This document shows, in pieces, positions 52,761 to 61,700 of a stretch of DNA of 64,000 nt (positions are counted from its first letter, which is position 1; every line of letters begins with the position of its first letter). Made by a program: the position numbers and the translations under genes. A model generated the notes under the pieces. The model did no database searches. It was not told the origin of the DNA and saw nothing but the letters and a program-made list of their open reading frames with translations. The stretch spans positions 46,270,276-46,334,275 of the forward strand of contig NC_087069.1 of the NCBI RefSeq assembly GCF_963678635.1. The letters run 5' to 3'. The stretch is from Symsagittifera roscoffensis (lineage: Eukaryota > Xenacoelomorpha > Acoela > Convolutidae).

Positions 52761-54554
52761 TTATCCACAGTTTTTTTGTTTCAGAGTAGAGCTGTCCTCA
52801 CATTTCTCTTTTCTAGTCTTCGATCGTGCGTTCCTCAGCTCCACTAGCTTGTTCAGCAGCTCTTTTCTTGCTTTCTCATCCAGGCCCGTTCCTATCAGGA
52901 GCGGTTCCCCGAATCTCACTACTGCGTCCCACAGTTCCTTCTTGAACTTGTCCAGCGTCGTCTCGCTGCCCACTTCTCGATTGAATTCCTCCAGGAATTC
53001 CTGCCAAGCGTCATCCTCGAGAGATCCCAAGAATATGTCCCTGTTCCCTTCGAACGTGTTCTTCTCCCTTTCCTCCGAGCTCAAGAGTAACATCCCCATA
53101 TTGAAGGTCTCACCTGCCAATGGCAATTCCAGATCCTTCCGGGGAGACGGAATCAGGGGTGGTGTGGCAGTATCTGCCCAATTCTCCTCGCTCAAATCTT
53201 TCAACAGCTCTTGAGTGGTGAGCTCCTCCCCTGATGGCCCTGGTTCAGGCGTATTCCCCACTTCCATGTCTTCACCGGCTTCACTGAGAGTTTCATCCAT
53301 ACTCTCTTCTTCTGACTCATGTCTCCTTCTCTCGAGAATTTTCTTAAATCGGTCCTCGACGGGTCCGCTCCTCTTGTCTCCAGGTGTGTCCACGGACAGT
53401 GGTGATGGTGTCGTAGGATCCAGCTTTTTGTATTCCGTCAGTGCTACATGCAGTTGACCTGCTGCATCTAGTTCTGTTCCTTCCTGTCTTATTTCCACCT
53501 GTTCCAAGCCATAGGGCGCCTTATATTTTCTCGTGGCAAATTTCATGTCGTCCACCAGTGCGACGTGCCCCTCCATCACGATCATCCTGCCATCATCCCA
53601 TATGGGTAACATGTTCTCAAGTCCCTCCTTCTCAAGAGTTCTCAAGACCTTCCGCACCTCATACCCTGGGGGCTGCGAACCTCTACTCTTTTTCGCTTGC
53701 GTCGTCCACGAATTTACCTTCATCTCGCTGGTATGGAAGTAGACCGCCGCCGTGTAGCCAATGAACAGGGGGTCCCAGCCATCAGTGAAATCCTTCTGCA
53801 TTTCCTCCGTCGTCATCCTCGCCATTATGGAGGGAACTACCAAGGGACTATTCATTCCTAAGGTCATCCTCCTGACTATTGGGAACTCAGGCATGGTGGC
53901 CGGGAGGATTTCTTTCTCCATTATGGTCTCCAGCTCCCTCTTCACCAGTGCGAAGCACTCCTTCCAGGCAGGAATTCTCAAGATTTCTCGTCCGTCCGCC
54001 GTCAATGGGTTCAAGTTCCAGAATTTGGGATACATTTCAATGGGACCCTCTCGCTTGCCTCCCATTCTACATTGCATTTGCCCCCTGAAGTTGTACACTA
54101 TCAGCTCGGCATCTTTCACCTTTCCAAAGAGTACCGTGTTGCTCATTCGCCCTCTGAGCACCTCCTGCTGACACCAATTTAACGCCGTCCCATCCAGTAT
54201 ACTGATAAGGCTCAAGTGCGTTACAGAGTGACGATACGTTGTCACCAGGGGGTCTGGGAACGCGTACGTCACTGCTGGACCATAAATGCAGGTCACCACC
54301 TCCTCTAGGCCCCGGATTATCCCCATTGGGTCCGACCTCATTGCCAGGCATAGGTCCGTCAGCAGAGGCATCCCTCTGTTCGTCTTCTTCCATTCTTCTC
54401 TCGAAGTTGGATTCTCATCTTCACCCGTCATGTGCCGATTTTGCATCATGAGGTATTGCACTAGCAACGTCTTCAATCCTGCGGCACACTTGTAGGAGCT
54501 GGTTTCAATGCTCGTGTGGACTCTCCCCATAGACAGAGGCTCTCCATATTCCAT
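52761..54554 (-). CDS. ORF C, unrecognised protein
   Basis: 597 residues. The N-terminal ~380 residues look globular, with Cys and Trp scattered through them. From about 385 to 450 the chain turns Pro/Ser/Glu-rich (EPGPSGEE) and looks disordered; a helical charged C-terminus follows. Its ATG lies three bases after the ORF B TGA and in the same frame, so B and C are one reading frame split by one stop. It ends in TAA overlapping the start region of ORF D. No family recognised, and no counterpart survives in the two forward elements. A run of seven A before its stop resembles a -1 slippery site, but ORF D is in the +1 frame. Confidence 0.7.
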   Translation of the reverse strand: MEYGEPLSMGRVHTSIETSSYKCAAGLKTLLVQYLMMQNRHMTGEDENPTSREEWKKTNRGMPLLTDLCLAMRSDPMGIIRGLEEVVTCIYGPAVTYAFPDPLVTTYRHSVTHLSLISILDGTALNWCQQEVLRGRMSNTVLFGKVKDAELIVYNFRGQMQCRMGGKREGPIEMYPKFWNLNPLTADGREILRIPAWKECFALVKRELETIMEKEILPATMPEFPIVRRMTLGMNSPLVVPSIMARMTTEEMQKDFTDGWDPLFIGYTAAVYFHTSEMKVNSWTTQAKKSRGSQPPGYEVRKVLRTLEKEGLENMLPIWDDGRMIVMEGHVALVDDMKFATRKYKAPYGLEQVEIRQEGTELDAAGQLHVALTEYKKLDPTTPSPLSVDTPGDKRSGPVEDRFKKILERRRHESEEESMDETLSEAGEDMEVGNTPEPGPSGEELTTQELLKDLSEENWADTATPPLIPSPRKDLELPLAGETFNMGMLLLSSEEREKNTFEGNRDIFLGSLEDDAWQEFLEEFNREVGSETTLDKFKKELWDAVVRFGEPLLIGTGLDEKARKELLNKLVELRNARSKTRKEKCEDSSTLKQKNCG

Positions 54555-54557
54555 TAA

Positions 54558-55883
54558 TCAATGAAACGACACCAATTCCCCATGGGTCAAGAGCACTAGT
54601 GCCAGGTACCCATCAACTCGAAGTGTCTCCACTCCCCGACTAAACATGTATGCTGGACCCATGTTGAACAAGTATCTGGGGTAGACCAAATACAGGGCCA
54701 AGAGCAGGCTGATGGGCATGCCCAAAATCTCCTGCACGAAGGCTCCAAAGGTAGTCGCCGTGGTACCGAATATTCCTGCCAAGAATTCCTTCTCCCAGCA
54801 AGGACTCAAGAACTTGAGAATCTCGTAATCCCTCCGAGTCTTCAATTCGCCTTTGGCGTGCTCTCTCCAGAACCCTGCGATCGTCACTTCATTGGCGGCC
54901 GAGACAAATCTAGCCACCGTCATGTCTCTTACTTCGGCCAGCTCCAGTTGCTTCTCTAGGAAACTCCAGACTTGCTTCACGAGGAGTGGTGCTTCCTCCC
55001 TTGTCTTATTCGTGGCGTTCTCCAGCCTTGGTGTCAAATATGGCCACCAGCCATTCTCTTGAGTCAAACGATATTTCAACGATCCTAATTGCTTTTCCGT
55101 CTCGGCCACATTTCTTCTCTCGTTACTGGGTCCTCTAGACTTGCTGGTGGAGTTCGTGATCTTCACATCCATACTCCGAAACCACAGGCTGGCCGTTAAT
55201 TTGCTTATCGCCGGGTGATCGTCCCCGATGACTGGGCTGAACTTGAGCTGCCTGGCAAAGTTCGATATCTCTAGCAAGAGCACCTCGTCTAATACGATCA
55301 GGATGTCGGCTAGTCCATAAAAGCCCCTCAGTGCATGAGATATATCCGCCCATGCCGCCGCCAATTCTGACTTGCGAAGCCTCAGGTTCGATGGCTCCAA
55401 CTCCCGATTGGGGGCTGCCATTAGAATCCGCCATTCACTCCCTTCTGCTATCAGGATCAAGACCGCGTACACGAACTGTAGGGAGGGTGACATATTCGCG
55501 TATCCAGGGGATGTGGTAAACACCACCTTCGTCTTGGACCCGAATCTCGAGACAACATTCTCTTGCACTTCATTCATCGCTGCAAACAACGCTTGAATGG
55601 CTTCCCATATCTTCCTCGATGTCGGAATTTCATCGCCCTTTAGTTGCTCAAGAAGTCCCATCGCGTGCAGGTGATCATTCATCCCTGCAAACAACAGCAG
55701 CTCAGGTTCGCAGGGCATCTCCGACTTTATTGCCACTACCAGAGTTAACATCTGATTCAATTCAGCTCCTGGCAAAAAGTATATCAAAGTCTCCGGCCAG
55801 AACAACTTGGGAGACGTTCCTTCGAAGTCTGATCCCGCCACAATGACTACTCTCGCAGCAGCTGGGTCTGCTCTATCATACAC
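54558..55883 (-). CDS. ORF B, second SGNH-like module (tentative)
   Basis: 441 residues counted from a GTG; the frame is open further upstream into ORF A territory and reads as natural protein there, so GTG is unlikely to be the true start. Near the N-terminus VVIVAGSDFEG (17-19) resembles SGNH block I with the order G-S-D. LLLFAGMNDH (N69, D70) resembles block III (GxND). The spacing, with beta-strand-like segments before each block, fits an SGNH/GDSL fold, but no clear D-x-x-H end block is seen and activity is doubtful. The middle is helical. A hydrophobic stretch near 385-405 (ISLLLALYLV) might contact membrane. It overlaps ORF A by 37 bases in another frame. Confidence 0.6.
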   Translation of the reverse strand: MYDRADPAAARVVIVAGSDFEGTSPKLFWPETLIYFLPGAELNQMLTLVVAIKSEMPCEPELLLFAGMNDHLHAMGLLEQLKGDEIPTSRKIWEAIQALFAAMNEVQENVVSRFGSKTKVVFTTSPGYANMSPSLQFVYAVLILIAEGSEWRILMAAPNRELEPSNLRLRKSELAAAWADISHALRGFYGLADILIVLDEVLLLEISNFARQLKFSPVIGDDHPAISKLTASLWFRSMDVKITNSTSKSRGPSNERRNVAETEKQLGSLKYRLTQENGWWPYLTPRLENATNKTREEAPLLVKQVWSFLEKQLELAEVRDMTVARFVSAANEVTIAGFWREHAKGELKTRRDYEILKFLSPCWEKEFLAGIFGTTATTFGAFVQEILGMPISLLLALYLVYPRYLFNMGPAYMFSRGVETLRVDGYLALVLLTHGELVSFH

Positions 55884-57019
55884 TGCCAGGGTTTTGGCCA
55901 GCTGGTACTCCCACAGGGCTTCCCGTACCTGGGATCTTCCGCCAATTTCGAGCCTTCGTAAGCGGCATCTGGCAATCCCGTTCCTCCCGGATTGAGTAGC
56001 TTGTCTACCACCTTCAACTGTGCCGGGGTTGCCAACCTGATTCTGGCGATGCTAGTTCGGTGCTTGGGAGGTTCTGCTATAAGTCCCGGACTCCCCAGCA
56101 GCTTGAGAGGTCTGTAATTAATGGGTCCAATGATCGTTTTTGTGGGAATTCCCGTCAGGTCTGTGGTCTCCATCAACTTCGCTCTCGAGAAGTGCGCCTC
56201 ATGAGCTTTCAACCAGTCCACGCAATGATGCCTATTCAAATCCTCGTGTGATACTCGTTCGATCCCCAGGGTTTCCGCCAATTCTTGCCTGCATTCCAAA
56301 CTCTCTAGATCCAGTTCTTTCACCTTCTCAGGATATCTCAAGCGAGCGGTCTCCATAGACTTATTTTCCCGTTTGCTCTCTGCCACCACCACTGATGATA
56401 TCGCCGAGCTTGGAGGTGTTGATGACGTCACCTCCTCAGACTCCATTGGCGTGGCACTCTGCAATCTGGTCTGGCAGCTCCTTGAACTGTCTCTAGTGTC
56501 AACTCTCGGTCCCAAGCGACCAGACAAGGCCCTTGAGGCCAGGAATGGTGGGTTCGGAGGTGGTCCTAAAGTGAATTGGGCTGTCTCTAGCAGATCCGCC
56601 TCCAGCGCATTTATGTGTTCTTGGAAGACGTCGTTTAGCCACTCTGCTCCCCTCGGTCTATCAAAATGGATTCCATCACTGGAGGTGTCTTCGGGGAATC
56701 CCTCTTTCTCCATGCGCTCTGCCACGTCCAACAGTCTGACAGGGAGCACACTCTTCCGGTGGATGTCTCTTATCCCCTTGTTTAGGTTCCGCACCTTCTC
56801 GTTCATCTCCAAGGCGTGCTGATCAAACATCATATTGTAGGGGACAGTACATATCGTCAACAGGATGGGGTCCATCTGAATCCTCAGTTCCTCAAGAAGG
56901 CAGCTCACCTTATCGTGCAGCCTTGTTATTTTCCTCGCTTCACCCCTTGATACATCGTTGGTCCCGATCATCAGGGTCACCGTGTATACTTTGGTCATCC
57001 CCAGCATGTCAAGCGTTGC
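55847..57019 (-). CDS. ORF A, downstream part: SGNH/GDSL hydrolase domain
   Basis: Continues ORF A in the same frame after the TAA at 57020-57022; the first in-frame ATG is at 57007. SGNH block III is IGTNDVSRG (G15, N17, D18 from that ATG) and block V is DGIHF with the catalytic pair D111/H114. Together with the GDS upstream these are the complete serine-hydrolase residues of the SGNH superfamily, whose members deacetylate or hydrolyse esters of sugars, lipids and proteins; the substrate here is unknown. After the domain comes a Ser/Thr-rich region, then a segment with TIIGPINYRPLKLLG that has a counterpart in the forward pseudogenes. The C-terminus runs into a frame change before ORF B. Confidence 0.8.
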   Translation of the reverse strand, partial: ATLDMLGMTKVYTVTLMIGTNDVSRGEARKITRLHDKVSCLLEELRIQMDPILLTICTVPYNMMFDQHALEMNEKVRNLNKGIRDIHRKSVLPVRLLDVAERMEKEGFPEDTSSDGIHFDRPRGAEWLNDVFQEHINALEADLLETAQFTLGPPPNPPFLASRALSGRLGPRVDTRDSSRSCQTRLQSATPMESEEVTSSTPPSSAISSVVVAESKRENKSMETARLRYPEKVKELDLESLECRQELAETLGIERVSHEDLNRHHCVDWLKAHEAHFSRAKLMETTDLTGIPTKTIIGPINYRPLKLLGSPGLIAEPPKHRTSIARIRLATPAQLKVVDKLLNPGGTGLPDAAYEGSKLAEDPRYGKPCGSTSWPKPWQCMIEQTQLLRE

Positions 57020-58195
57020 TTACATCTGTGGCGTGGCAGCTCCAGCGAAACTCAAGATTCCCGTCTGCCAGTGCGATCGGATCCGGGTGAACACCCGCAC
57101 CAGGCTGTCCCCTACGATTAGATGAACCGCACCTTCTGGTACCCGGGGTGGCGCCATGTATTGCACCCAGGCCGCATCATGAAAGCAGTCTCTCCTAGCT
57201 TTCTGCTCCGTACTCCAGTCCAGCCGATTGTGCCTGTGGTACCTCCCCTCTGTATTCTTCTTATAACTCAAGATCACGACACTCCTAACCGGCTGCTCCC
57301 TCCACGTCGGGGGAAGCTCCGGTCTTGCCGAACTCTCACGACTCTTTTGTCGCAATCTCTCGCCCAGTTCTCTCAGACGCGATGAGCCGCCGCTCACCTG
57401 ACCGTCACTCGAGGTCGAGGTTGGGGTATATCCCGGCAGCTCCACATCCATCAGTGGGCGTATGGGTTGCGTCTCTAGGCTACGCAAGGAAGACGTTGCG
57501 TCATTCGGTATCCAAACTTCCAACCCTTCACTCATGTGTTCACGGGCCTCGCGGTCAAGGTTGAACCGTGCTCTTGCTCTGGGGGCCTCATCCACCTCCA
57601 TACGTGACTCTGGCCTCGAGCTGGTGACCACTCGCTCCTTCGGCCTGGCTCCCTTCTGTGCATCAAGCTCGCGTTGTCGTTGTTCTATTCTGTCTAATTC
57701 CGACCTCAGTTGATCACGATTTGCGGCGTTCTCCCGCACCCTTAACTCCTGTTGATGCTCAGCTTTTTGTATCTCAAGCAACCTCAGAGCCTGGTCTCGC
57801 TCATTGACCGCCTGGTCCCTTTCCAGCTGAACCTTCTCCCGATCCAGATTTGCCTGATCCCGATCGAGGTTCGCCTTATTCCTTTCCTTCTGCGTCTTCT
57901 CGAGCTCTTTCTTTAGAACACCTAGATCCCTTACTCCTCCATCCACATTCCAAGATAACCATCTGGTCTGTTCTTGGTTCGATATTCCCTCGGTGGTGTA
58001 GCCGATCATCAAGACAGCCTCCGTTGCAGACTCCCTGCACTCACCCTGGTCCTCCAACTGGAGGATGGCATTCAGCATCACCGCCATTCTCTCGTCTATT
58101 TGGGTATAGTCCAAGTCCCTCAGGCGCCTGTACAGCTCATCAAGAGTGGGCTTCCTCAGGGCCGCGGGCACGGAGTTCCAGAATCGGTCTGCCAT
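57020..58195 (-). CDS. ORF A, upstream part: N-terminal domain, coiled coil, SGNH block I
   Basis: 391 residues from ATG 58195. Residues 1-90 match the N-termini of ORF A in both forward elements. About 95-185 is a strong coiled coil with repeating LDRDQ/LERDQ units. A basic, Pro/Ser-rich linker follows. Near the end LIVGDSLVRV carries the SGNH nucleophile (Ser about 364), with block II FAGAAT after it. A TAA at 57020-57022 cuts the domain in half; the forward relatives have a Tyr codon (TAT) there, so this is probably a nonsense mutation, although readthrough cannot be excluded. Confidence 0.8.
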   Translation of the reverse strand: MADRFWNSVPAALRKPTLDELYRRLRDLDYTQIDERMAVMLNAILQLEDQGECRESATEAVLMIGYTTEGISNQEQTRWLSWNVDGGVRDLGVLKKELEKTQKERNKANLDRDQANLDREKVQLERDQAVNERDQALRLLEIQKAEHQQELRVRENAANRDQLRSELDRIEQRQRELDAQKGARPKERVVTSSRPESRMEVDEAPRARARFNLDREAREHMSEGLEVWIPNDATSSLRSLETQPIRPLMDVELPGYTPTSTSSDGQVSGGSSRLRELGERLRQKSRESSARPELPPTWREQPVRSVVILSYKKNTEGRYHRHNRLDWSTEQKARRDCFHDAAWVQYMAPPRVPEGAVHLIVGDSLVRVFTRIRSHWQTGILSFAGAATPQM

Positions 58196-58230
58196 TCTTT
58201 GTAACTTCGGGATGTATGTAGGTAGATGTT

Positions 58231-58303
58231 AACCAGCTCAAGAATTACCTTACCAACTCAAGAATTACCTTACCAACTCAAGTATTACCCAATTCAAGAA
58301 TTC
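58231..58303. repeat. 20-bp tandem repeat, about 3.6 copies
   Basis: Units begin at 58231, 58251, 58271 and 58291, each carrying TCAAGAATTAC or a close variant. It lies in the presumed 5' untranslated part of a spliced ORF A message. Confidence 0.75.
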
Positions 58304-58430
58304 TCTAGAAATGTTCTCTTGCAAGTACTTGCTGTAGATTCGGATTATCGCGTGTTCAATCAAGATTCTCTCTTTCTGTTTCTCGCTTGAGTGTAGTTGG
58401 ATTTTCAACTTTGTTTTTCAAACTTGATCT

Positions 58431-58445
58431 GAAAACAGAAAGCTC
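58431..58445 (-). promoter_or_regulatory. Candidate 3' splice site before ORF A
   Basis: On the minus strand GCTTTCTGTTTTCAG followed by ATCAAG: a textbook polypyrimidine tract and CAG, 235 bases before the ORF A ATG. Counterparts exist in both forward elements. Confidence 0.5.
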
Positions 58446-58718
58446 ATTAAAACTTAGCATGTCACGTTCCTAACCTAGAGACCCCCCTTCTACCCATGTG
58501 GTTAAAATCTTATCATTCTCATATCACTTAAAGCAATTCGATTGGATTTCCCTTAAGAACATGCAGATTCATTTTATGTTTTAGCACCATCAATTCTTTC
58601 TTTTAAAATTCAATTGTCATGCCAGTCACATCTTAAGATCCCTTTACCTGCGCCGCACCCCAGTACCTAACTCAAGACTCCTCCCTCACACCCGACCTGA
58701 TACCTCCATGTACCCGAC

Positions 58719-61700
58719 TCAGGCGATGCTCAAGTAGTACTTCTTGTGAAGATGCACCATTATCTCTGTTTCTGCAAAGACCACATGTAGGATAGCATAC
58801 AATTCCCTCGAGCTCAGTTTGCCCCTGTTTGGGTCGTACACCGGCATCGAGACCTCCACTATTCCTCTTTCAATCATGAAGTCACGTAGTCTTGTCAGTG
58901 CCAATATCACGTGTTCGGAATCAATTGTGTTTCTGTCGTTGACTCTCGTTACTAGGAAGCAGAGGTATTTGCCCGGGACTTGTGCCACTGACGGTGGAAG
59001 CGCTGCCATGCCTCCCAGTCCTGGCCTCTGTCTGAACAGAAACTCTACGTTCTGGTACTCTCTTTTGAAGTCAGCCTCCAATCTTGATTTGAAACTCATG
59101 TCCGCCGTGATGCAGATCGCGCTGGTCCTGTTTGACAGGATGAAGTCGCTATCCGTTATCATGATGTTCTCTGAGTATTCATTGGGTATTTCGAATTTCG
59201 TTTTGAAATTCCTTCCTATGGTAGGCTCTGGTTCTTCTTCCTCCAGTTCCAATCCGCTTGTTTCCCTCACTTCCTTGAGCTTCTTTATCATCAAATTTTC
59301 GGTGTGGGTAAGTCCTACCCCCACTCCCCGGACAAAAATATTTATCGACGTCCCCGTCGATGTAGTCGGGTCTGAATTGTCCTTAGGGATGTCCAGTGGC
59401 CTGTCTGTTGCTGTCCATCCGAAAAGAGGGTCCTCTGTCTTCATGTAATTTGCTGCTGATACATCGATTTGCTGAATGCTTTGTCCTTCGCGGCTCTCGT
59501 CTTTGACATCACGCATCCACTCTAGAATCCTCAAGTTCGTGTTCTCCCTCCTTTCTATTTCACTCTGCTCGAGATCCGTCTCCAATTCTGGCGTCGAGTA
59601 ATCATCCTGCGGATAATGTCCACCATCGTCAATGACCTGCCATTCCTCTTCGGCTTCCAGTTCGCCTGCGCTTAGTAGTTCATCGCCCAACTTGTCTGGC
59701 TGTATCTTATCGATCAAGAAGTCATCCCCGTACCTATTGTACCTCATACCTGTTCGTTTACGATTGCCAGTCCTGGTTTCCGGTGGTGTTGGTCGATCCG
59801 GTTCCATCCACTTCGGTACCTCGTTTTGCTCTGGGTCGTTCCAGTCTTCTTCTACAAATGAACCTGCATCCGACTCCACTTCTATCTTTTCGTTGTCGTC
59901 CAAACTCAAGTTCTCATTACCATCATTTTTCTCTCTAGTGCCTTTCTCATTCACTTCGCACGCTGGTTCCACCACCAGGTACTCAAGACCTTCCATGTCT
60001 TTTGGTAGGCACCAGTCCTCCGGGGACGGGACGTGAGGCTTCAGATTTTCGTAATGTGCTGCTCGCCCTGTACTCAAGCGATAGAACCGTCCTTGTTGAT
60101 GTACTTCCGTAATCATGAACGGTCCTCTCCATTTCTTGAGTAGTTTCTTTGTTCCCTTGGGCGGTATGACATTTTGGAAGACCCACACGTATTGGCCCAC
60201 TTCGTATGGCTTTGCTCCTAGTATCTTTTCGTCATATTTCTTGCGTTGCCTCATTTGCGCTTGCGCCGTGTTTCTCCGACATAGCTCGTTTAGCTCTTGT
60301 TGTCTTTTGATCGCTTCCTTCACGTATGCTTGAGGTGACGTCCTCTTCCCCTCGTACTCCGGGTAGAAGAATGTTATAGGCATTGCCCTTTCCCTGCCTG
60401 TCAACATCATGAAAGGACTGATACCCGTCGTTGAGTGCTGAGTACTATTATAGGCTCCTACTACCTGTGGCAGGTATTTGTCCCATTCCGTCATGTATCT
60501 CGAGCAGTACACCCTGAGCATGTCGACCAGTGTCCTGTTCTGTCTCTCTACCAACCCATTGGTCTGTGGATGATAGGTCGTCGAGTGTGCTTGAGCAATG
60601 TGTGATCTCTTCATCAATTCTTTTGTCAAGTCCCCCACAAAAGCCTTGCCGTTGTCCGACTGGAAAGTCATTGGACAACCATACCGCGATATCCAATGCG
60701 TTATCAGGTGATCACATGTCTCCTCTGCTGAGGCTGTCTGGCACGGAACCGCTTCCGCCAACTTGGTGAAGTGATCTATTATAACTAGTATTTGGTTATA
60801 ACCCGACTCCGTCATGCAGATTTTCTGATGGTCTATCTGCACCACCTCATTGAATTCCGAACTCTCGACAGACTTGAGGGGAAACTTCATCTTCCTTGGG
60901 TCTTTTACTTGAAGGCATGCTAGGCAGGCATTCACCCATCTCTCGCAAGCTTTTCTCATTCCCGGCCAGTCAAACCTGTGAAGTATCCTTTGTTGTACTT
61001 TATCTATCCCCTGGTGGCCCATCTGGTCGTGTGATCTGAAAAGCACCTCCGTTTGGTACAATTGTGGTAGTATGATGAGGTTGTGTTTGTGTAATATTTT
61101 TTCCTCATCTCTTCTCTTGCACGCTACCACCCCTTCAGCTGTGTGATAAAGTAAGTCTCTCTTTTCTTTGTAGAACTGGCTCAAGATCTTGTAGCTGTCT
61201 TCCTCAAGTTCCCCCTTCTCCTTGACTCCCGAATGGATCCATTTGGAGAGGTTACTTGTCATTTTGTCATTCTTCTGGGCCCTTATTAGGTCAGACAGCC
61301 TGTATCTCGCCTTAACGTGCTCCTTTAGCGCCATGATCTGTCCATTCATCTCACCAGGGTTGTGGATGTCATCGCTCAGTTTCACACATATCATCCTTTT
61401 CACGATTTTCATGTCGTCTTCTGGTACCAGATTCGTTCTGACGTTTGAGTTGCACGATAGTTCCCTTAGTGGTTTTCTTGAAACTGCTATTTTCTCGAGC
61501 TCTTCACCACCTCGTACCTCTTGTATTTCCAGATTGTACGTCCCTGAAGATGGATCCGTCTGTAATTCCCTGTCGTGCTGTCTTATCTTCTCTTCCGCCA
61601 GTATCATGCATAGACTGTCTTGGTCTTCGCTGCTCTCATCCGAGTCTTCATCCCATTCTTCACGCTCCCCGGACAATTTCCCTTCTCCGGTTTCGTCTTC

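Larger units (their letters stand above)
58196..58718 (-). promoter_or_regulatory. Pol-to-ORF A spacer of element 4
   Basis: 523 bases without a gene. Contains the candidate splice acceptor (58431-58445) and a short tandem repeat (58231-58303) close to the ORF A start. Confidence 0.5.

Noticed and set aside
52761-52790. -1 frameshift site (A-AAA-AAC) between ORF C and D
   Set aside because: The heptamer is in the right phase, but ORF D lies in the +1 frame and the -1 frame stops after a few codons. Termination-reinitiation at TAA-A-ATG fits better.
54558-55883. ORF B as an env-like glycoprotein
   Set aside because: No signal peptide, furin-like site or Cys-rich ectodomain. One hydrophobic stretch is not enough, and the SGNH-like blocks explain it better.
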